Part shown: positions 8,163-17,916 of the stretch, in pieces | Position numbering within the stretch: position 1 is the stretch's first letter | How the letters are laid out: each line of letters starts with the position of its first letter | Assembly: GCA_947382645.1 (NCBI GenBank) | Contig: CANDAE010000016.1 | Span: forward strand, 10,905-74,904 | DNA: 64,000 nt | Origin: Suilimivivens sp009774465 | GTDB taxonomy: Bacteria; Bacillota; Clostridia; Lachnospirales; Lachnospiraceae | Direction of reading: 5' to 3' | Position numbers and translations under genes: made by a program | The notes under the pieces: generated by a model | Seen by the model: the letters and a program-made list of their open reading frames with translations, nothing else | What the model was told of the DNA's origin: nothing | Databases searched by the model: none

Positions 8163-9248
8163 ATGATAATTAAATCTCTGGAACTGGCTGATTTTAGAAA
8201 TTATGAATCGATAAATATTAGTTTTGATAAGGGAACAAATATACTTTATGGTGATAATGCTCAGGGAAAAACAAATATCCTTGAAGCAATTTATGTTTCA
8301 GCCACTACAAAATCTCATAAAGGAAGTAAAGATAAAGACATTATTAATTTTAATAAAGAGGAAGCTCATATAAGAACTTATCTGGAAAAAGAAGATGTAG
8401 AATACAGAGTAGATATGCATCTGCGTAAAAATAAATCAAAAGGAATTGCCATAGATGGCCAAAAAATAAAAAAGGCAGCAGATCTTCTTGGTTTATTAAA
8501 TGTAGTTTTCTTTTCTCCGGAAGATTTGGCCATCATAAAAAACGGCCCTTCTGAAAGAAGAAGATTTGCTGATATGGAGCTTTGTCAATTAGATAATTTT
8601 TATCTTTATAATTTAAATCATTATAATAAAATTATTAATCAGAGAAATAAGCTTTTAAAAGATATTTCCTTTAATCCTGGTTTAAAGGAAACTTTGAATA
8701 TATGGGATTCTCAGCTTGTTTCCTTTGGAAGTAAAATAATCGAAAGAAGAAAGCTTTTTACAGAACAATTATGTGAAATAATAGGAGATATACATAACAA
8801 ATTATCAGGCGGAAAAGAAGAGTTAATTGTAAAATATGAACCTGATGTATTCATTGAAGAATTTGAAGACAGAATGAGAGAAAATCAGGAAAAAGATATT
8901 CGTTATAAAATGACTCAATCAGGTCCTCACAGAGATGATTTTTCTTTTATAGTTAATGGAATTGACATTCGTAAATTTGGTTCTCAAGGTCAACAAAGAA
9001 CAGCAGCACTTTCCTTAAAATTATCTGAAATAGAACTGGTGAAAAAAATGACAAAAGATACACCTGTTCTTCTTTTGGATGATGTTCTTTCGGAATTAGA
9101 CAGCAGCAGACAAAATTATTTATTAAACAGTATTGGAGAAATTCAAACAATTATTACCTGTACTGGATTAGATGAATTTGTAAATAACAGATTTGAAATT
9201 AACAGAATATTTAAAGTAAGCAATGGCGTTATAAGTATGAATGAATAG
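8163..9248 (+). CDS. recF: RecF, DNA replication and repair protein
   Basis: SMC-like ATPase that loads RecA at single-stranded gaps with RecO and RecR. The 361-residue protein has Walker A GDNAQGKTNILEAI near residue 31, the ABC-type signature FGSQGQQRTAALSLKL and Walker B PVLLLDDVLSELD near the C-terminus. N-terminal sequence MIIKSLELADFRNYES is typical. The ribosome binding site is weak, so translation may partly follow from yaaA. No DUF721 gene separates it from gyrB. Confidence 0.96.
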   Translation: MIIKSLELADFRNYESINISFDKGTNILYGDNAQGKTNILEAIYVSATTKSHKGSKDKDIINFNKEEAHIRTYLEKEDVEYRVDMHLRKNKSKGIAIDGQKIKKAADLLGLLNVVFFSPEDLAIIKNGPSERRRFADMELCQLDNFYLYNLNHYNKIINQRNKLLKDISFNPGLKETLNIWDSQLVSFGSKIIERRKLFTEQLCEIIGDIHNKLSGGKEELIVKYEPDVFIEEFEDRMRENQEKDIRYKMTQSGPHRDDFSFIVNGIDIRKFGSQGQQRTAALSLKLSEIELVKKMTKDTPVLLLDDVLSELDSSRQNYLLNSIGEIQTIITCTGLDEFVNNRFEINRIFKVSNGVISMNE

Positions 9249-9278
9249 TTTTCGTTCGTAGAAAGGACATGGTTATAT

Positions 9279-11207
9279 ATGAATAACGATTATGGAGCAG
9301 ATCAAATTCAAATATTAGAAGGACTTGAAGCTGTAAGAAAAAGACCTGGTATGTATATTGGTTCCACTTCAAGCAGAGGCCTTCATCATCTTGTATATGA
9401 AATTGTAGATAATTCGGTGGATGAAGCTCTTGCAGGTGTTTGTGATACAATTAATGTAATATTAAACAAAGATAATTCAGTAACTGTAACAGATAACGGA
9501 AGAGGAATTCCTGTTGGAATTAACCATAAAGCAGGACTTCCTGCTGTTGAAGTTGTTTTTACAATTCTTCATGCAGGCGGCAAATTTGGCGGTGGAGGGT
9601 ACAAAGTATCCGGAGGACTTCATGGTGTAGGTGCATCTGTTGTTAATGCTTTATCGGACTGGCTTATTGTTGAAATTTATACAGATGGTAAAGTATATCA
9701 GCAAAGATATGAAAGAGGACATGTCTGCTATCCTTTAAAGGTAATAGGTGAATGTGAAAAGGAAAAAACAGGCACAAAAGTTACTTTTAAACCGGATGCT
9801 ACAATTTTTCAGGAAACAATTGAATTTGAATTTGACGTATTAAAGCAAAGACTTCGTGAAATGGCTTTCCTTACAAAAGGTCTTCATATTATTTTAACAG
9901 ATATGAGAGTGGAAGAAGGTGAAAAACCTGTTGAACGTTCTTTTCATTATGAAGGCGGTATCAAAGAATTTGTTACTTACTTAAACAGAAGTAAAACTCC
10001 TTTGTATGATAATATTATGTATTTTGAAGGCAGTAAAAATAATGTTTATGTTGAAGTTGCCATGCAGCATAACGATTCTTATACGGAAAGTTCCTATAGT
10101 TTTGTAAATAATATAAATACCCCGGAAGGTGGTACTCATTTAGTTGGTTTTAGAAATGCACTTACAAAAACATTTAATGATTATGCCAGAGGAAATAAAT
10201 TATTAAAGGATAATGAACCTAATCTTACAGGTGAAGATATCAGGGAAGGACTTACTGCAATTGTAAGTGTAAAGATAGAAGATCCTCAGTTTGAAGGTCA
10301 GACAAAACAAAAACTGGGTAATTCCGAAGCGAGAAATGCAGTTGACAATATTGTAAGTGAACAGCTTACTTATTTTCTTGAGCAGAATCCTATGGTGGCA
10401 AAATTGATTTGTGAAAAATCAATACTTGCACAGCGTGCAAGGGATGCTGCAAGAAAAGCAAGAGATTTAACAAGAAGAAAAACAGCCCTTGAGAGTGCTG
10501 CTCTTCCTGGAAAATTAGCAGACTGTTCTGACAAAAATCCTGAAAATTGTGAGATTTATATTGTTGAGGGAGATTCTGCAGGCGGAAGCGCTAAAACAGC
10601 AAGAAGCCGTGCTACTCAGGCAATTCTGCCTCTTCGCGGAAAGATTTTAAATGTTGAAAAAGCAAGACTTGATAAAATTTATGCAAATGCGGAAATTAAA
10701 GCAATGATTACAGCATTTGGCACAGGAATACATGATGATTTTGATATATCAAAGTTAAGATATCATAAAATAATTTTAATGACAGATGCGGATGTGGATG
10801 GCGCGCATATTGCCACTTTGCTTCTTACATTTATTTATCGTTTTATGCCGGAACTGATTAAACAGGGGTATGTGTACCTGGCACAGCCTCCTTTATACAA
10901 GCTTGAAAAAAATAAAAATATCTGGTACGCATACAGTGATGATGAATTAAATAAAATTCTTTCTGAAGTAGGTCGTGATCAAAATAATAAAATACAGCGT
11001 TATAAAGGTCTTGGAGAAATGGATCCTGAACAGCTTTGGGAAACAACTATGGATCCTGAAAGGAGAATTCTTCTTCGTGTAACAATGAATGAAGAAGCCG
11101 AATCTGAAATTGATCTTACCTTTACTACTCTTATGGGAGATAAAGTGGAGCCAAGGCGTGAATTTATCGAAGAAAATGCAAAGTTTGTTAAAAATCTTGA
11201 TATTTAA
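9279..11207 (+). CDS. gyrB: DNA gyrase subunit B
   Basis: ATPase subunit of gyrase. The 642-residue protein has the GHKL ATPase motifs (EIVDNSVDEALAG, DNGRGIPV, GGLHGVGASVVNALS) and the TOPRIM metal site EGDSAGGSAK (about residue 430) with the DADVDG acidic triad. Its end, RREFIEENAKFVKNLDI, is the standard short Gram-positive form. GyrA follows 20 bases later, so this is the gyrase pair rather than ParE. Confidence 0.97.
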   Translation: MNNDYGADQIQILEGLEAVRKRPGMYIGSTSSRGLHHLVYEIVDNSVDEALAGVCDTINVILNKDNSVTVTDNGRGIPVGINHKAGLPAVEVVFTILHAGGKFGGGGYKVSGGLHGVGASVVNALSDWLIVEIYTDGKVYQQRYERGHVCYPLKVIGECEKEKTGTKVTFKPDATIFQETIEFEFDVLKQRLREMAFLTKGLHIILTDMRVEEGEKPVERSFHYEGGIKEFVTYLNRSKTPLYDNIMYFEGSKNNVYVEVAMQHNDSYTESSYSFVNNINTPEGGTHLVGFRNALTKTFNDYARGNKLLKDNEPNLTGEDIREGLTAIVSVKIEDPQFEGQTKQKLGNSEARNAVDNIVSEQLTYFLEQNPMVAKLICEKSILAQRARDAARKARDLTRRKTALESAALPGKLADCSDKNPENCEIYIVEGDSAGGSAKTARSRATQAILPLRGKILNVEKARLDKIYANAEIKAMITAFGTGIHDDFDISKLRYHKIILMTDADVDGAHIATLLLTFIYRFMPELIKQGYVYLAQPPLYKLEKNKNIWYAYSDDELNKILSEVGRDQNNKIQRYKGLGEMDPEQLWETTMDPERRILLRVTMNEEAESEIDLTFTTLMGDKVEPRREFIEENAKFVKNLDI

Positions 11208-11227
11208 ATAAAAAATTAGGAGTAAAA

Positions 11228-13741
11228 ATGGAAGATAATATTTTTGATAAAATCCATGATGTGGACTTGAAAAAAACAATGGAAAATTCTTACATTGATT
11301 ATGCCATGAGTGTTATTGCTTCAAGAGCATTACCGGATGTAAGAGATGGATTAAAACCGGTACAGAGAAGAGTTCTTTATTCCATGATAGAATTAAATAA
11401 TGGACCGGATAAACCCCATAGAAAAAGCGCCCGTATCGTGGGTGATACAATGGGTAAATATCATCCTCATGGTGACAGTTCTATTTATGGTGCTTTGGTA
11501 AATATGGCACAACCCTGGTCATTTCGCTATCCTTTGGTAGATGGACATGGCAATTTTGGTTCTGTTGACGGAGATGGCGCTGCTGCCATGCGTTATACGG
11601 AGGCAAGATTAAGTAAAATTTCAATGGAACTTCTTGCTGACATTAATAAAGATACGGTAGACTTTACTCCTAACTTTGATGAAACAGAAAAAGAACCTAC
11701 TGTTCTTCCCAGCCGTTTTCCTAATCTTTTAGTGAATGGCACTACAGGAATTGCAGTAGGCATGGCTACAAATATACCTCCTCATAATTTAAGAGAAGTT
11801 ATAAGTGCTATTGTTAAAATTATAGATAACAGAATTATTGATGATAAAGAAACAGAAATAGAAGAAATATTATCAATCGTAAAAGCACCTGATTTTCCTA
11901 CAGGAGGCATTATTTTAGGTACCAGAGGAAGTGAAGAAGCTTACAGAACCGGACGTGGAAAAGTAAGAGTACGTGCAGTTACAGATATTGAAACCATGCC
12001 AAATGGAAAAACAAGAATTATTGTAACTGAACTTCCCTATATGGTAAATAAGGCAAACCTGATTTTAAAAATAGCAGAGCTTGTCAAGTTAAAGAAAATA
12101 GATGGAATTACTGACCTTCGTGATGAATCTGACAGAGAAGGAATGCGTATTGTCATTGAACTGCGTCGTGATGTAAATGCAAATATTGTATTAAATCATT
12201 TATTTAAACATACGCAGATGCAGGATACCTTTGGAATTATCATGCTTGCGCTTGTCAATAATGAGCCTAAAGTTTTAAATATTCTTGATATGCTGAAAGA
12301 ATACATAGCACATCAGGAAGAAGTAGTAACAAGAAGAACCAGATATGATTTAAATAAAGCTGAGGAAAGAGATCATATTTTACAGGGCTTACTGATTGCT
12401 CTTGATAATATTGATGAAGTAATAAAAATTATCAGAGGAAGCCGCAGCACACAAATTGCCAAAGAAAGCTTAATGGAACGTTTTGCTTTAACAGAAGTTC
12501 AATCTCAGGCAATTGTGGATATGAGACTTCGTGCTCTGACAGGTTTGGAAAGAGAAAAACTTGAAAATGAGCACAAGGAGCTGCTTGAAAAAATAGCCCG
12601 TTTAAAAGAAATTCTTGCAGATGAAAAAGTACTGCTTGGCGTTATCAGAACAGAAATAAAAGAAATTTCCGATAAATTTGGAGATGATAGAAAAAGTAAA
12701 ATTGGATATGATGAATTTGACATTTCAATGGAAGATATGATTCCTGATGAAAATACGATTATTGCCATGTCAAATTTGGGATATATCAAACGAATGACAA
12801 TTGATAATTTCAAATCTCAGCATCGGGGCGGTAAGGGAATTAAAGGAATGCAGACAATAGAAGACGATTTTATTGCCGATCTTTTAATGACTACAACTCA
12901 TCATTATATTATGTTTTTTACAAATTATGGACGGGTATACAGATTAAAAACCTATGAAATACCCGAAGGCAGCCGTACTTCAAGGGGAGTGGCAATTGTA
13001 AATATTTTACAGTTAAATCCCGGTGAAAAAATAAGTGCAATTATACCGGTTAAAGATTATGAAGAAAATAAAAATCTTTTTATGGTAACCAAAAACGGCA
13101 TTGTAAAAAAGACCAGTATTGTGGAATACAGCAACGTTCGTAAAAATGGTCTTGCAGCCATTAATTTAAGAGATGATGATGAATTAATTGAGGTTAAAAT
13201 AACAGATAAAAATACGGAAATTTTCCTTGTAACCAGATATGGAATGTGTATCAGATTCAAAGAAACAGACGTACGCGCAACAGGAAGATCTTCTATGGGC
13301 GTTATAGGAATGAATTTGGGAGATGGTGATGAAATTGTCGGTATGCAGTTAGATCATCAGGGAGATTCTCTTCTTATTGTTTCTGAAAATGGTATGGGAA
13401 AGAGAACATATTTGGATGAATTCACTGTTCAAAAACGTGGCGGAAAAGGTATAAAATGCTATAAAATCACAGAAAAAACAGGTGATGTAATAGGTGTAAA
13501 AGCTGTTAATGATGACCATGAAATTATGATGATCACTACAGGCGGTATTATTATTCAAATACGTATGGAAGATATTTCCAAGCTTGGAAGAATTACTTCG
13601 GGAGTTAAATTAATTAATCTTGATCAGGGAGTAACAGTTGCCCAGATAGCAAAAGTAAGGGAAAAGGTTTCAAATGGAGATCAGGAGCTTGAAAATATTG
13701 ATGATGTATTAGATGAAATATCAGATGAAGAATTTAATTAA
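11228..13741 (+). CDS. gyrA: DNA gyrase subunit A
   Basis: DNA-cleaving subunit of gyrase, 837 residues. The catalytic Tyr is residue 123 in AAAMRYTEARLS. The quinolone-determining segment reads KYHPHGDSSIYGALVNMAQ, with Ser84 (E. coli Ser83 equivalent) kept and Gly88 at the E. coli Asp87 position. The C-terminal beta-pinwheel carries the canonical GyrA box QHRGGKG (about residue 535), which separates gyrase from topoisomerase IV, plus a second, blade-type copy QKRGGKG about 200 residues later. The acidic tail (LDEISDEEFN) is typical. A terminator follows directly. Confidence 0.97.
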   Translation: MEDNIFDKIHDVDLKKTMENSYIDYAMSVIASRALPDVRDGLKPVQRRVLYSMIELNNGPDKPHRKSARIVGDTMGKYHPHGDSSIYGALVNMAQPWSFRYPLVDGHGNFGSVDGDGAAAMRYTEARLSKISMELLADINKDTVDFTPNFDETEKEPTVLPSRFPNLLVNGTTGIAVGMATNIPPHNLREVISAIVKIIDNRIIDDKETEIEEILSIVKAPDFPTGGIILGTRGSEEAYRTGRGKVRVRAVTDIETMPNGKTRIIVTELPYMVNKANLILKIAELVKLKKIDGITDLRDESDREGMRIVIELRRDVNANIVLNHLFKHTQMQDTFGIIMLALVNNEPKVLNILDMLKEYIAHQEEVVTRRTRYDLNKAEERDHILQGLLIALDNIDEVIKIIRGSRSTQIAKESLMERFALTEVQSQAIVDMRLRALTGLEREKLENEHKELLEKIARLKEILADEKVLLGVIRTEIKEISDKFGDDRKSKIGYDEFDISMEDMIPDENTIIAMSNLGYIKRMTIDNFKSQHRGGKGIKGMQTIEDDFIADLLMTTTHHYIMFFTNYGRVYRLKTYEIPEGSRTSRGVAIVNILQLNPGEKISAIIPVKDYEENKNLFMVTKNGIVKKTSIVEYSNVRKNGLAAINLRDDDELIEVKITDKNTEIFLVTRYGMCIRFKETDVRATGRSSMGVIGMNLGDGDEIVGMQLDHQGDSLLIVSENGMGKRTYLDEFTVQKRGGKGIKCYKITEKTGDVIGVKAVNDDHEIMMITTGGIIIQIRMEDISKLGRITSGVKLINLDQGVTVAQIAKVREKVSNGDQELENIDDVLDEISDEEFN

Positions 13742-13751
13742 ATATTATTTT

Positions 13752-13783
13752 AATCCCCATTAGAATTCTGATGGGGATTTTTT
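13752..13783 (+). terminator. Rho-independent terminator after gyrA
   Basis: A 9-bp perfect stem AATCCCCAT / ATGGGGATT around a 10-base loop, running into six Ts. It ends the dnaA/dnaN-gyrA gene group. Confidence 0.9.
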
Positions 13784-13795
13784 AATAAAATGGTA

Positions 13796-13824
13796 TTGAG
13801 AACGAAAAGTAATATTGGTATAAT
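13796..13824 (+). promoter_or_regulatory. Promoter for the antiporter-flotillin pair
   Basis: TTGAGA (13796-13801) and a perfect TATAAT (13819-13824) with a 17-base spacer, just past the gyrA terminator and 38 bases before the antiporter start codon. Confidence 0.75.
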
Positions 13825-13862
13825 GAGCAGATAATAATAGTTTTATGAGGAGTGTGAAAAAA

Positions 13863-15056
13863 GTGGAAAGTTATTTGGTGTTAAAGGATCTTGCAATTAT
13901 AATAATTGCAGCAAAATTGTTTGGTATTATGGCAAGGAAACTAAAGGCACCTCAGGTAGTAGGAGAAATTATTGCCGGACTTATCATAGGCCCCAGTATT
14001 TTAGGATGGGTTAATCAGACAGATTTTCTTGTTCAAATGGCTGAAATAGGTGTTATATTTTTAATGTTTTCTGCAGGTCTTGAAACAGATTTGAAGGAAC
14101 TTGTTAAAACAGGCCCCATTGCAGCATTAATTGCATCTGCAGGAGTATTTATTCCTCTTGTTTTAGGAGCTGCATATTACATGCTTTTTTATGGTGTATC
14201 TCCCTGGGGTTCTCTGGAATTTTATAAGGCAGTTTTTGTGGGAACAATACTTACTGCCACATCAGTAAGTATTACAGTGGAATCTCTAAAAGAAATGGGG
14301 AAATTAAAAGGAAAAGTAGGAACTACAATTTTAAGTGCAGCTATCATTGATGATGTAATAGGTATTATTGTCCTTACATTTGTAATTGGATTAAAAAATC
14401 CTGATTCTAATCCTGTTTCTGTTATTATTAATACTGTTTTGTTTTTTATTTTTGCAGTTATTGTCGGGTTTATTTCCTACAAAATATTTAAAATGCTGGA
14501 TAAAAGATATCCGCATACCAGAAGAATTCCAATTGCAAGTATTGCTTTTTGTTTTTTAATGTCATATGTTGCTGAAAGATATTTTGGAATAGCAGATATT
14601 ACCGGTGCATATGTGTCCGGAATTATCTTATGTTCTATTAATGATTCAAGTTACATAGAAAGAAAAGTGGATGTTAATTCCTATATTATTTTTGGTCCTG
14701 TATTTTTTGCAAGTATCGGACTTAAAACAAATATAGATAATATTACAGGAACCATTTTATTATTTTCATTAGGTTTTGTATTGGTAGGATTAATCAGTAA
14801 AATTATAGGTTGTGGATTAATGGCAAGGTTATGTAAATTTAATGGAAATGACTCATTGAAAATAGGTGTGGGAATGATGACAAGAGGAGAAGTGGCTTTA
14901 ATTGTGGCGCAGAGAGGTCTTTCTGTAGGACTGCTTGAACCAATTTACTTTACATCAGTTATTTTCCTTATTATAGTTTCCTCCATATCAACACCTATTA
15001 TATTAAAAATATTATATTCTAAGGATAAAGAACCGGGTAAGGTTCAAACAGCATAA
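13863..15056 (+). CDS. Cation:proton antiporter (CPA2 family, KefB/NapA-like)
   Basis: Membrane antiporter likely exchanging Na+ or K+ for H+. The 397-residue protein has about 12 predicted TM segments. It shows CPA2 hallmarks: PQVVGEIIAGLIIGPSILGW near the N-terminus, the unwound-helix region LTATSVSITVESLKEMG, and the double-acidic site STAAIIDDVIG-like element (here SAAIIDDVIGIIVL). No C-terminal TrkA-N/RCK domain is present. The frame opens at ATG 13845, but GAGGAG lies inside that extension and sits correctly for the GTG at 13863, so I use GTG. The flotillin gene 44 bases downstream probably shares its transcript. Confidence 0.88.
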   Translation: MESYLVLKDLAIIIIAAKLFGIMARKLKAPQVVGEIIAGLIIGPSILGWVNQTDFLVQMAEIGVIFLMFSAGLETDLKELVKTGPIAALIASAGVFIPLVLGAAYYMLFYGVSPWGSLEFYKAVFVGTILTATSVSITVESLKEMGKLKGKVGTTILSAAIIDDVIGIIVLTFVIGLKNPDSNPVSVIINTVLFFIFAVIVGFISYKIFKMLDKRYPHTRRIPIASIAFCFLMSYVAERYFGIADITGAYVSGIILCSINDSSYIERKVDVNSYIIFGPVFFASIGLKTNIDNITGTILLFSLGFVLVGLISKIIGCGLMARLCKFNGNDSLKIGVGMMTRGEVALIVAQRGLSVGLLEPIYFTSVIFLIIVSSISTPIILKILYSKDKEPGKVQTA

Positions 15057-15100
15057 GCTGATTGGATAAATATTATATAAATTAAAAGGGGGTATTACAC

Positions 15101-16609
15101 ATGTTAGGAGCAATTATTGCAGTAATTGTTATTGTATTTGTAGTCATTATATTAGTGACCGGATACAAAAAAGCACCACCGGATACAGCATATATTATAT
15201 CCGGACTTCGGAAAAAGGTTATTATAGGAAAATCAAGCATTAAGATTCCATATTTTGAAAGAATGGATAAATTAAGTCTTAAATTGATTCCAATTGATGT
15301 AAAGACTTCAAATGCAGTTCCTACTGCCGATTACATTAATATTCAGGTAGACGCTGCAGTTAATGTTAAAATCAGCAGTGAAAAGCAAAAGCTTGCACTT
15401 GCCGCAGAAAATTTTCTGAATCAAAATACACAATATATTGCCGGTATTGCCAGAGAAGTTCTTGAAGGTAATATGAGAGAAATTGTTGGCCGTATGAGAT
15501 TGGAAGAAATGGTCAGCGACCGTCAGAAATTTGCAAATCTGGTAAAAGAAAATGCAGAGCCTGATCTGGCTGCAATGGGACTTGATATTGTCAGTTTTAA
15601 TGTGCAGAATTTTGCAGATGGCAATGGTGTAATTGATGACCTTGGTATTGACAACATTTCTCAAATTAAGAAAAAAGCGGCAATCGCCAAAGCAGAAGCT
15701 GAAAAGGAAATTGCAGTTGCCAAGGCAGAAGCTGATAAACAGGCAAATGATGCGAGAATTAATGCGGAACGTGAAATTGCCAAGAAAAATAATGAGCTTG
15801 CCCTGCAAAAGGCAGAGCTTAAAAAAATGGAAGATACCAAACGTGCGGAAGCTGATGCAGCTTACAGCATTCAGGAACAGGAACAGCGTAAAACAATTGA
15901 AATTGCAACTCAGGAAGCAAGTATTGCAAAACAGGAAAAAGAAGTTATATTAAAACAGCGTGAAGCAGAAGTTAAAGAAAAAGCATTGGATGCTGAAGTT
16001 AAGAAAAAGGCAGAAGCTGATAAGTTTGCAAGGCAGCAGCAGTCAGAAGCCGAGTTGTATGAAAGAATGAAGAATGCGGAAGCTCAGAAATTTGAAAGAG
16101 AAAAAGAAGCAGAAGCATTAAAAGCAACAGCAGAAGCTCAAAAATTTGCAAAAGAGCAGGAAGCAGAAGGTATCCGCATGGTAGGTGAAGCAGAAGCGGA
16201 AGCTATTCGTGCGAAAGGTGTTGCAGAAGCAGAAGCTATGGAAAAGAAAGCGGTTGCTTATCAGAAGTATAACAATGCTGCTATGGCTGAAATGCTCATT
16301 CAAGTACTTCCTGAAATCGCAGGCAAAATTGCCGAACCTCTCACTCAGATTGATAAGATTACAATTATTGGCGGAGATAACAGCAATGGAGTATCCACAG
16401 TTGCAGATAATGTTCCTGGTGTTATGACCAAATTATTTGAAACCATGAAAGAAACAGTAGGAATTGATTTATCTGAAATTGTTAAAGCTGGTACATATGA
16501 TGCCAAGGTAAATAAAAATATTAATTTTACCGGTCTTTCAGAAGACGCAGTAGCAGCAGTTTCAGGTGCTGTTGCAAATGAATCGTCAGGCGGTTCAAAT
16601 AAAATTTAA
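15101..16609 (+). CDS. Flotillin-like membrane scaffold protein (FloT/YuaG type)
   Basis: Flotillin/SPFH protein that organises membrane microdomains. The 502-residue protein has one N-terminal membrane segment (MLGAIIAVIVIVFVVIILV), a PHB/SPFH domain (about residues 25-190), and a long Ala/Glu/Lys-rich coiled coil with repeated EA pairs (about 190-400, for example AKAEAEKEIAVAKAEADKQA). It ends in a glycine-rich tail. Length and layout match Bacillus FloT rather than the shorter FloA. AAAGGGGG precedes the ATG. Its pairing with an antiporter gene suggests a joint role in membrane or ion stress, but that is inference. Confidence 0.9.
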   Translation: MLGAIIAVIVIVFVVIILVTGYKKAPPDTAYIISGLRKKVIIGKSSIKIPYFERMDKLSLKLIPIDVKTSNAVPTADYINIQVDAAVNVKISSEKQKLALAAENFLNQNTQYIAGIAREVLEGNMREIVGRMRLEEMVSDRQKFANLVKENAEPDLAAMGLDIVSFNVQNFADGNGVIDDLGIDNISQIKKKAAIAKAEAEKEIAVAKAEADKQANDARINAEREIAKKNNELALQKAELKKMEDTKRAEADAAYSIQEQEQRKTIEIATQEASIAKQEKEVILKQREAEVKEKALDAEVKKKAEADKFARQQQSEAELYERMKNAEAQKFEREKEAEALKATAEAQKFAKEQEAEGIRMVGEAEAEAIRAKGVAEAEAMEKKAVAYQKYNNAAMAEMLIQVLPEIAGKIAEPLTQIDKITIIGGDNSNGVSTVADNVPGVMTKLFETMKETVGIDLSEIVKAGTYDAKVNKNINFTGLSEDAVAAVSGAVANESSGGSNKI

Positions 16610-16655
16610 AAGAAGTGGATGTCAGGCTTTTCCGGCCATCCTTATGTTAATTAAA

Positions 16656-16688
16656 AAATTGCCGCAATTTAATTGTGGCAATTTTTTT
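16656..16688 (+). terminator. Rho-independent terminator after the flotillin gene
   Basis: A 12-bp stem (AAATTGCCGCAA with TTGTGGCAATTT, one G-T pair) around a 5-base loop, ending in seven Ts. Confidence 0.88.
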
Positions 16689-16768
16689 GTTTTGCTTTTT
16701 AAGAAACCATAGTGTATTATAAAATTAAGAAAAAATGGCTATTTTTAGCATACACATGGGGGAATATT

Positions 16769-17860
16769 GTGGATAAAAGTTTGTTTACCAAGATAAAAAA
16801 TTTTATTGGTAAAGATGTAAAATCAAAAAATGAGTCAAAAAAGCTGATTGTAGTGATCAGATTATTACTCATTTTAATAATGATATATTTTTCTATTAAT
16901 GCATTATTTTATATACCTAAACTGGATTTTAAAAAATTTTTATATATTATATTCTTTTTTGCTGTATTTATAAGTATTTTTTATATGTCGTATCGCTGTT
17001 TATCTTTGACAACACTCTGGATGTTTAATATTGTAATGATAGTATGGATTTGTTCAATTGTCCATATGTTTGGATGGAATATTGGCGTTCAGCATTTTTT
17101 AATGGTAATCTTAATTTTATATTTTTTTTCCGGTTACAAAAGATATTTGGAAAAAATAATATATGCAGTTTTTTTATGCACACTTAGAATTGTACTTTTT
17201 TATATTTATCATTATAAAGAACCTATGTGGCGGTTATCTACAGGTGAAGAAAATATAATGCAGATAATAAATACAATTACAATTTTTGCATGTATTTCTA
17301 TTATTGCATTTGTTTTCAGTAAAGACAGTCAGGAACTTGAAGGAAAGCTGATTGATTATAATGTTATGTTGGAAAAACAGGCAAATACAGATACTTTAAC
17401 AGGTCTTTACAACAGAAGAAAAGCAATAGAGTATATGGAAGAATTAACAAAAGGACAGTCAGATTATGGTGGATTTAGTCTATGTATCTGTGATATAGAC
17501 TTTTTTAAAAAGGTAAATGATAATTATGGACATGATATCGGAGATGAGGTTTTAAAGGGAATATCTAATATTTTTATGGAAGAAACAAAAAAAGATGGTT
17601 TTGCTGCCAGATGGGGTGGGGAAGAGTTTTTATTATTATTTCCCAGATGTAATGGTGATAATGCCTGTATAAAAATTGAACATATACGTAGAAAAATCAA
17701 GGAAATGAGAATTAAAAATGGTGATATTGAAATTGGTGTTACAATGACATTTGGAATAGCAGAATATGATTATATTAATGGTCTGACAGCAACAATAAAG
17801 GAAGCTGATGAAAAATTATACCTTGGAAAAGAAAGAGGAAGGGATATAATTATTTTTTAA
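16769..17860 (+). CDS. Membrane-anchored GGDEF diguanylate cyclase
   Basis: Predicted to make cyclic di-GMP from two GTP. The 363-residue protein has about six TM segments (roughly residues 30-185), a short coiled linker (LIDYNVMLEKQANTDTLTGL), and a GGDEF domain with an intact active site RWGGEEFLLLF. The RxxD inhibitory site usually found just before it is not kept (KKDG), so product inhibition may be absent. The frame is open from GTG 16712, but GGGGG lies 7 bases before the GTG at 16769, which I take as the start. No EAL domain. It is the only cyclic-di-GMP enzyme seen here; the sensed signal is unknown. Confidence 0.85.
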   Translation: MDKSLFTKIKNFIGKDVKSKNESKKLIVVIRLLLILIMIYFSINALFYIPKLDFKKFLYIIFFFAVFISIFYMSYRCLSLTTLWMFNIVMIVWICSIVHMFGWNIGVQHFLMVILILYFFSGYKRYLEKIIYAVFLCTLRIVLFYIYHYKEPMWRLSTGEENIMQIINTITIFACISIIAFVFSKDSQELEGKLIDYNVMLEKQANTDTLTGLYNRRKAIEYMEELTKGQSDYGGFSLCICDIDFFKKVNDNYGHDIGDEVLKGISNIFMEETKKDGFAARWGGEEFLLLFPRCNGDNACIKIEHIRRKIKEMRIKNGDIEIGVTMTFGIAEYDYINGLTATIKEADEKLYLGKERGRDIIIF

Positions 17861-17916
17861 TGATTGACACAGATCAAAGGTGCAGAAGTTTTCTTCTGCA
17901 CTTTTTGTTAACATAA
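17860..17916 (+). CDS. Candidate leader peptide (uORF) of the ABC-F gene
   Basis: An 18-codon reading frame, MIDTDQRCRSFLLHFLLT. Its ATG overlaps the stop codon of the preceding cyclase gene (TAATG), and its own stop codon TAA (17914-17916) overlaps the ABC-F ribosome binding site (TAAGGAGG). Codons 7-16 run through the terminator hairpin at 17880-17906. This is the layout of ribosome-mediated attenuation leaders known upstream of antibiotic-resistance ABC-F genes. It has no good ribosome binding site of its own, so translation would rely on coupling to the cyclase stop. A 57-base frame can arise by chance, hence modest confidence. Confidence 0.4.
   Translation: MIDTDQRCRSFLLHFLLT
17880..17906 (+). 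terminator. Terminator or attenuator hairpin between the GGDEF and ABC-F genes
   Basis: Perfect 9-bp stem GTGCAGAAG / CTTCTGCAC with a TTTT loop, followed by five Ts. Only eight bases separate it from the ABC-F ribosome binding site, and no separate promoter fits in the gap. Either it ends the cyclase transcript, or it acts as a conditional attenuator for the ABC-F gene. Confidence 0.85.

Noticed and set aside
11228..13741. Assignment as topoisomerase IV subunit (ParC)
   Set aside because: It has the GyrA box QHRGGKG, adjoins gyrB and is in the origin cluster.
15633..15953. 106-codon Lys/Arg/Gln-rich frame inside the flotillin gene, and an opposite-strand frame at 15308-15808
   Set aside because: Both are by-products of the repetitive Ala/Glu/Lys coiled-coil coding sequence; no binding sites or recognisable domains.
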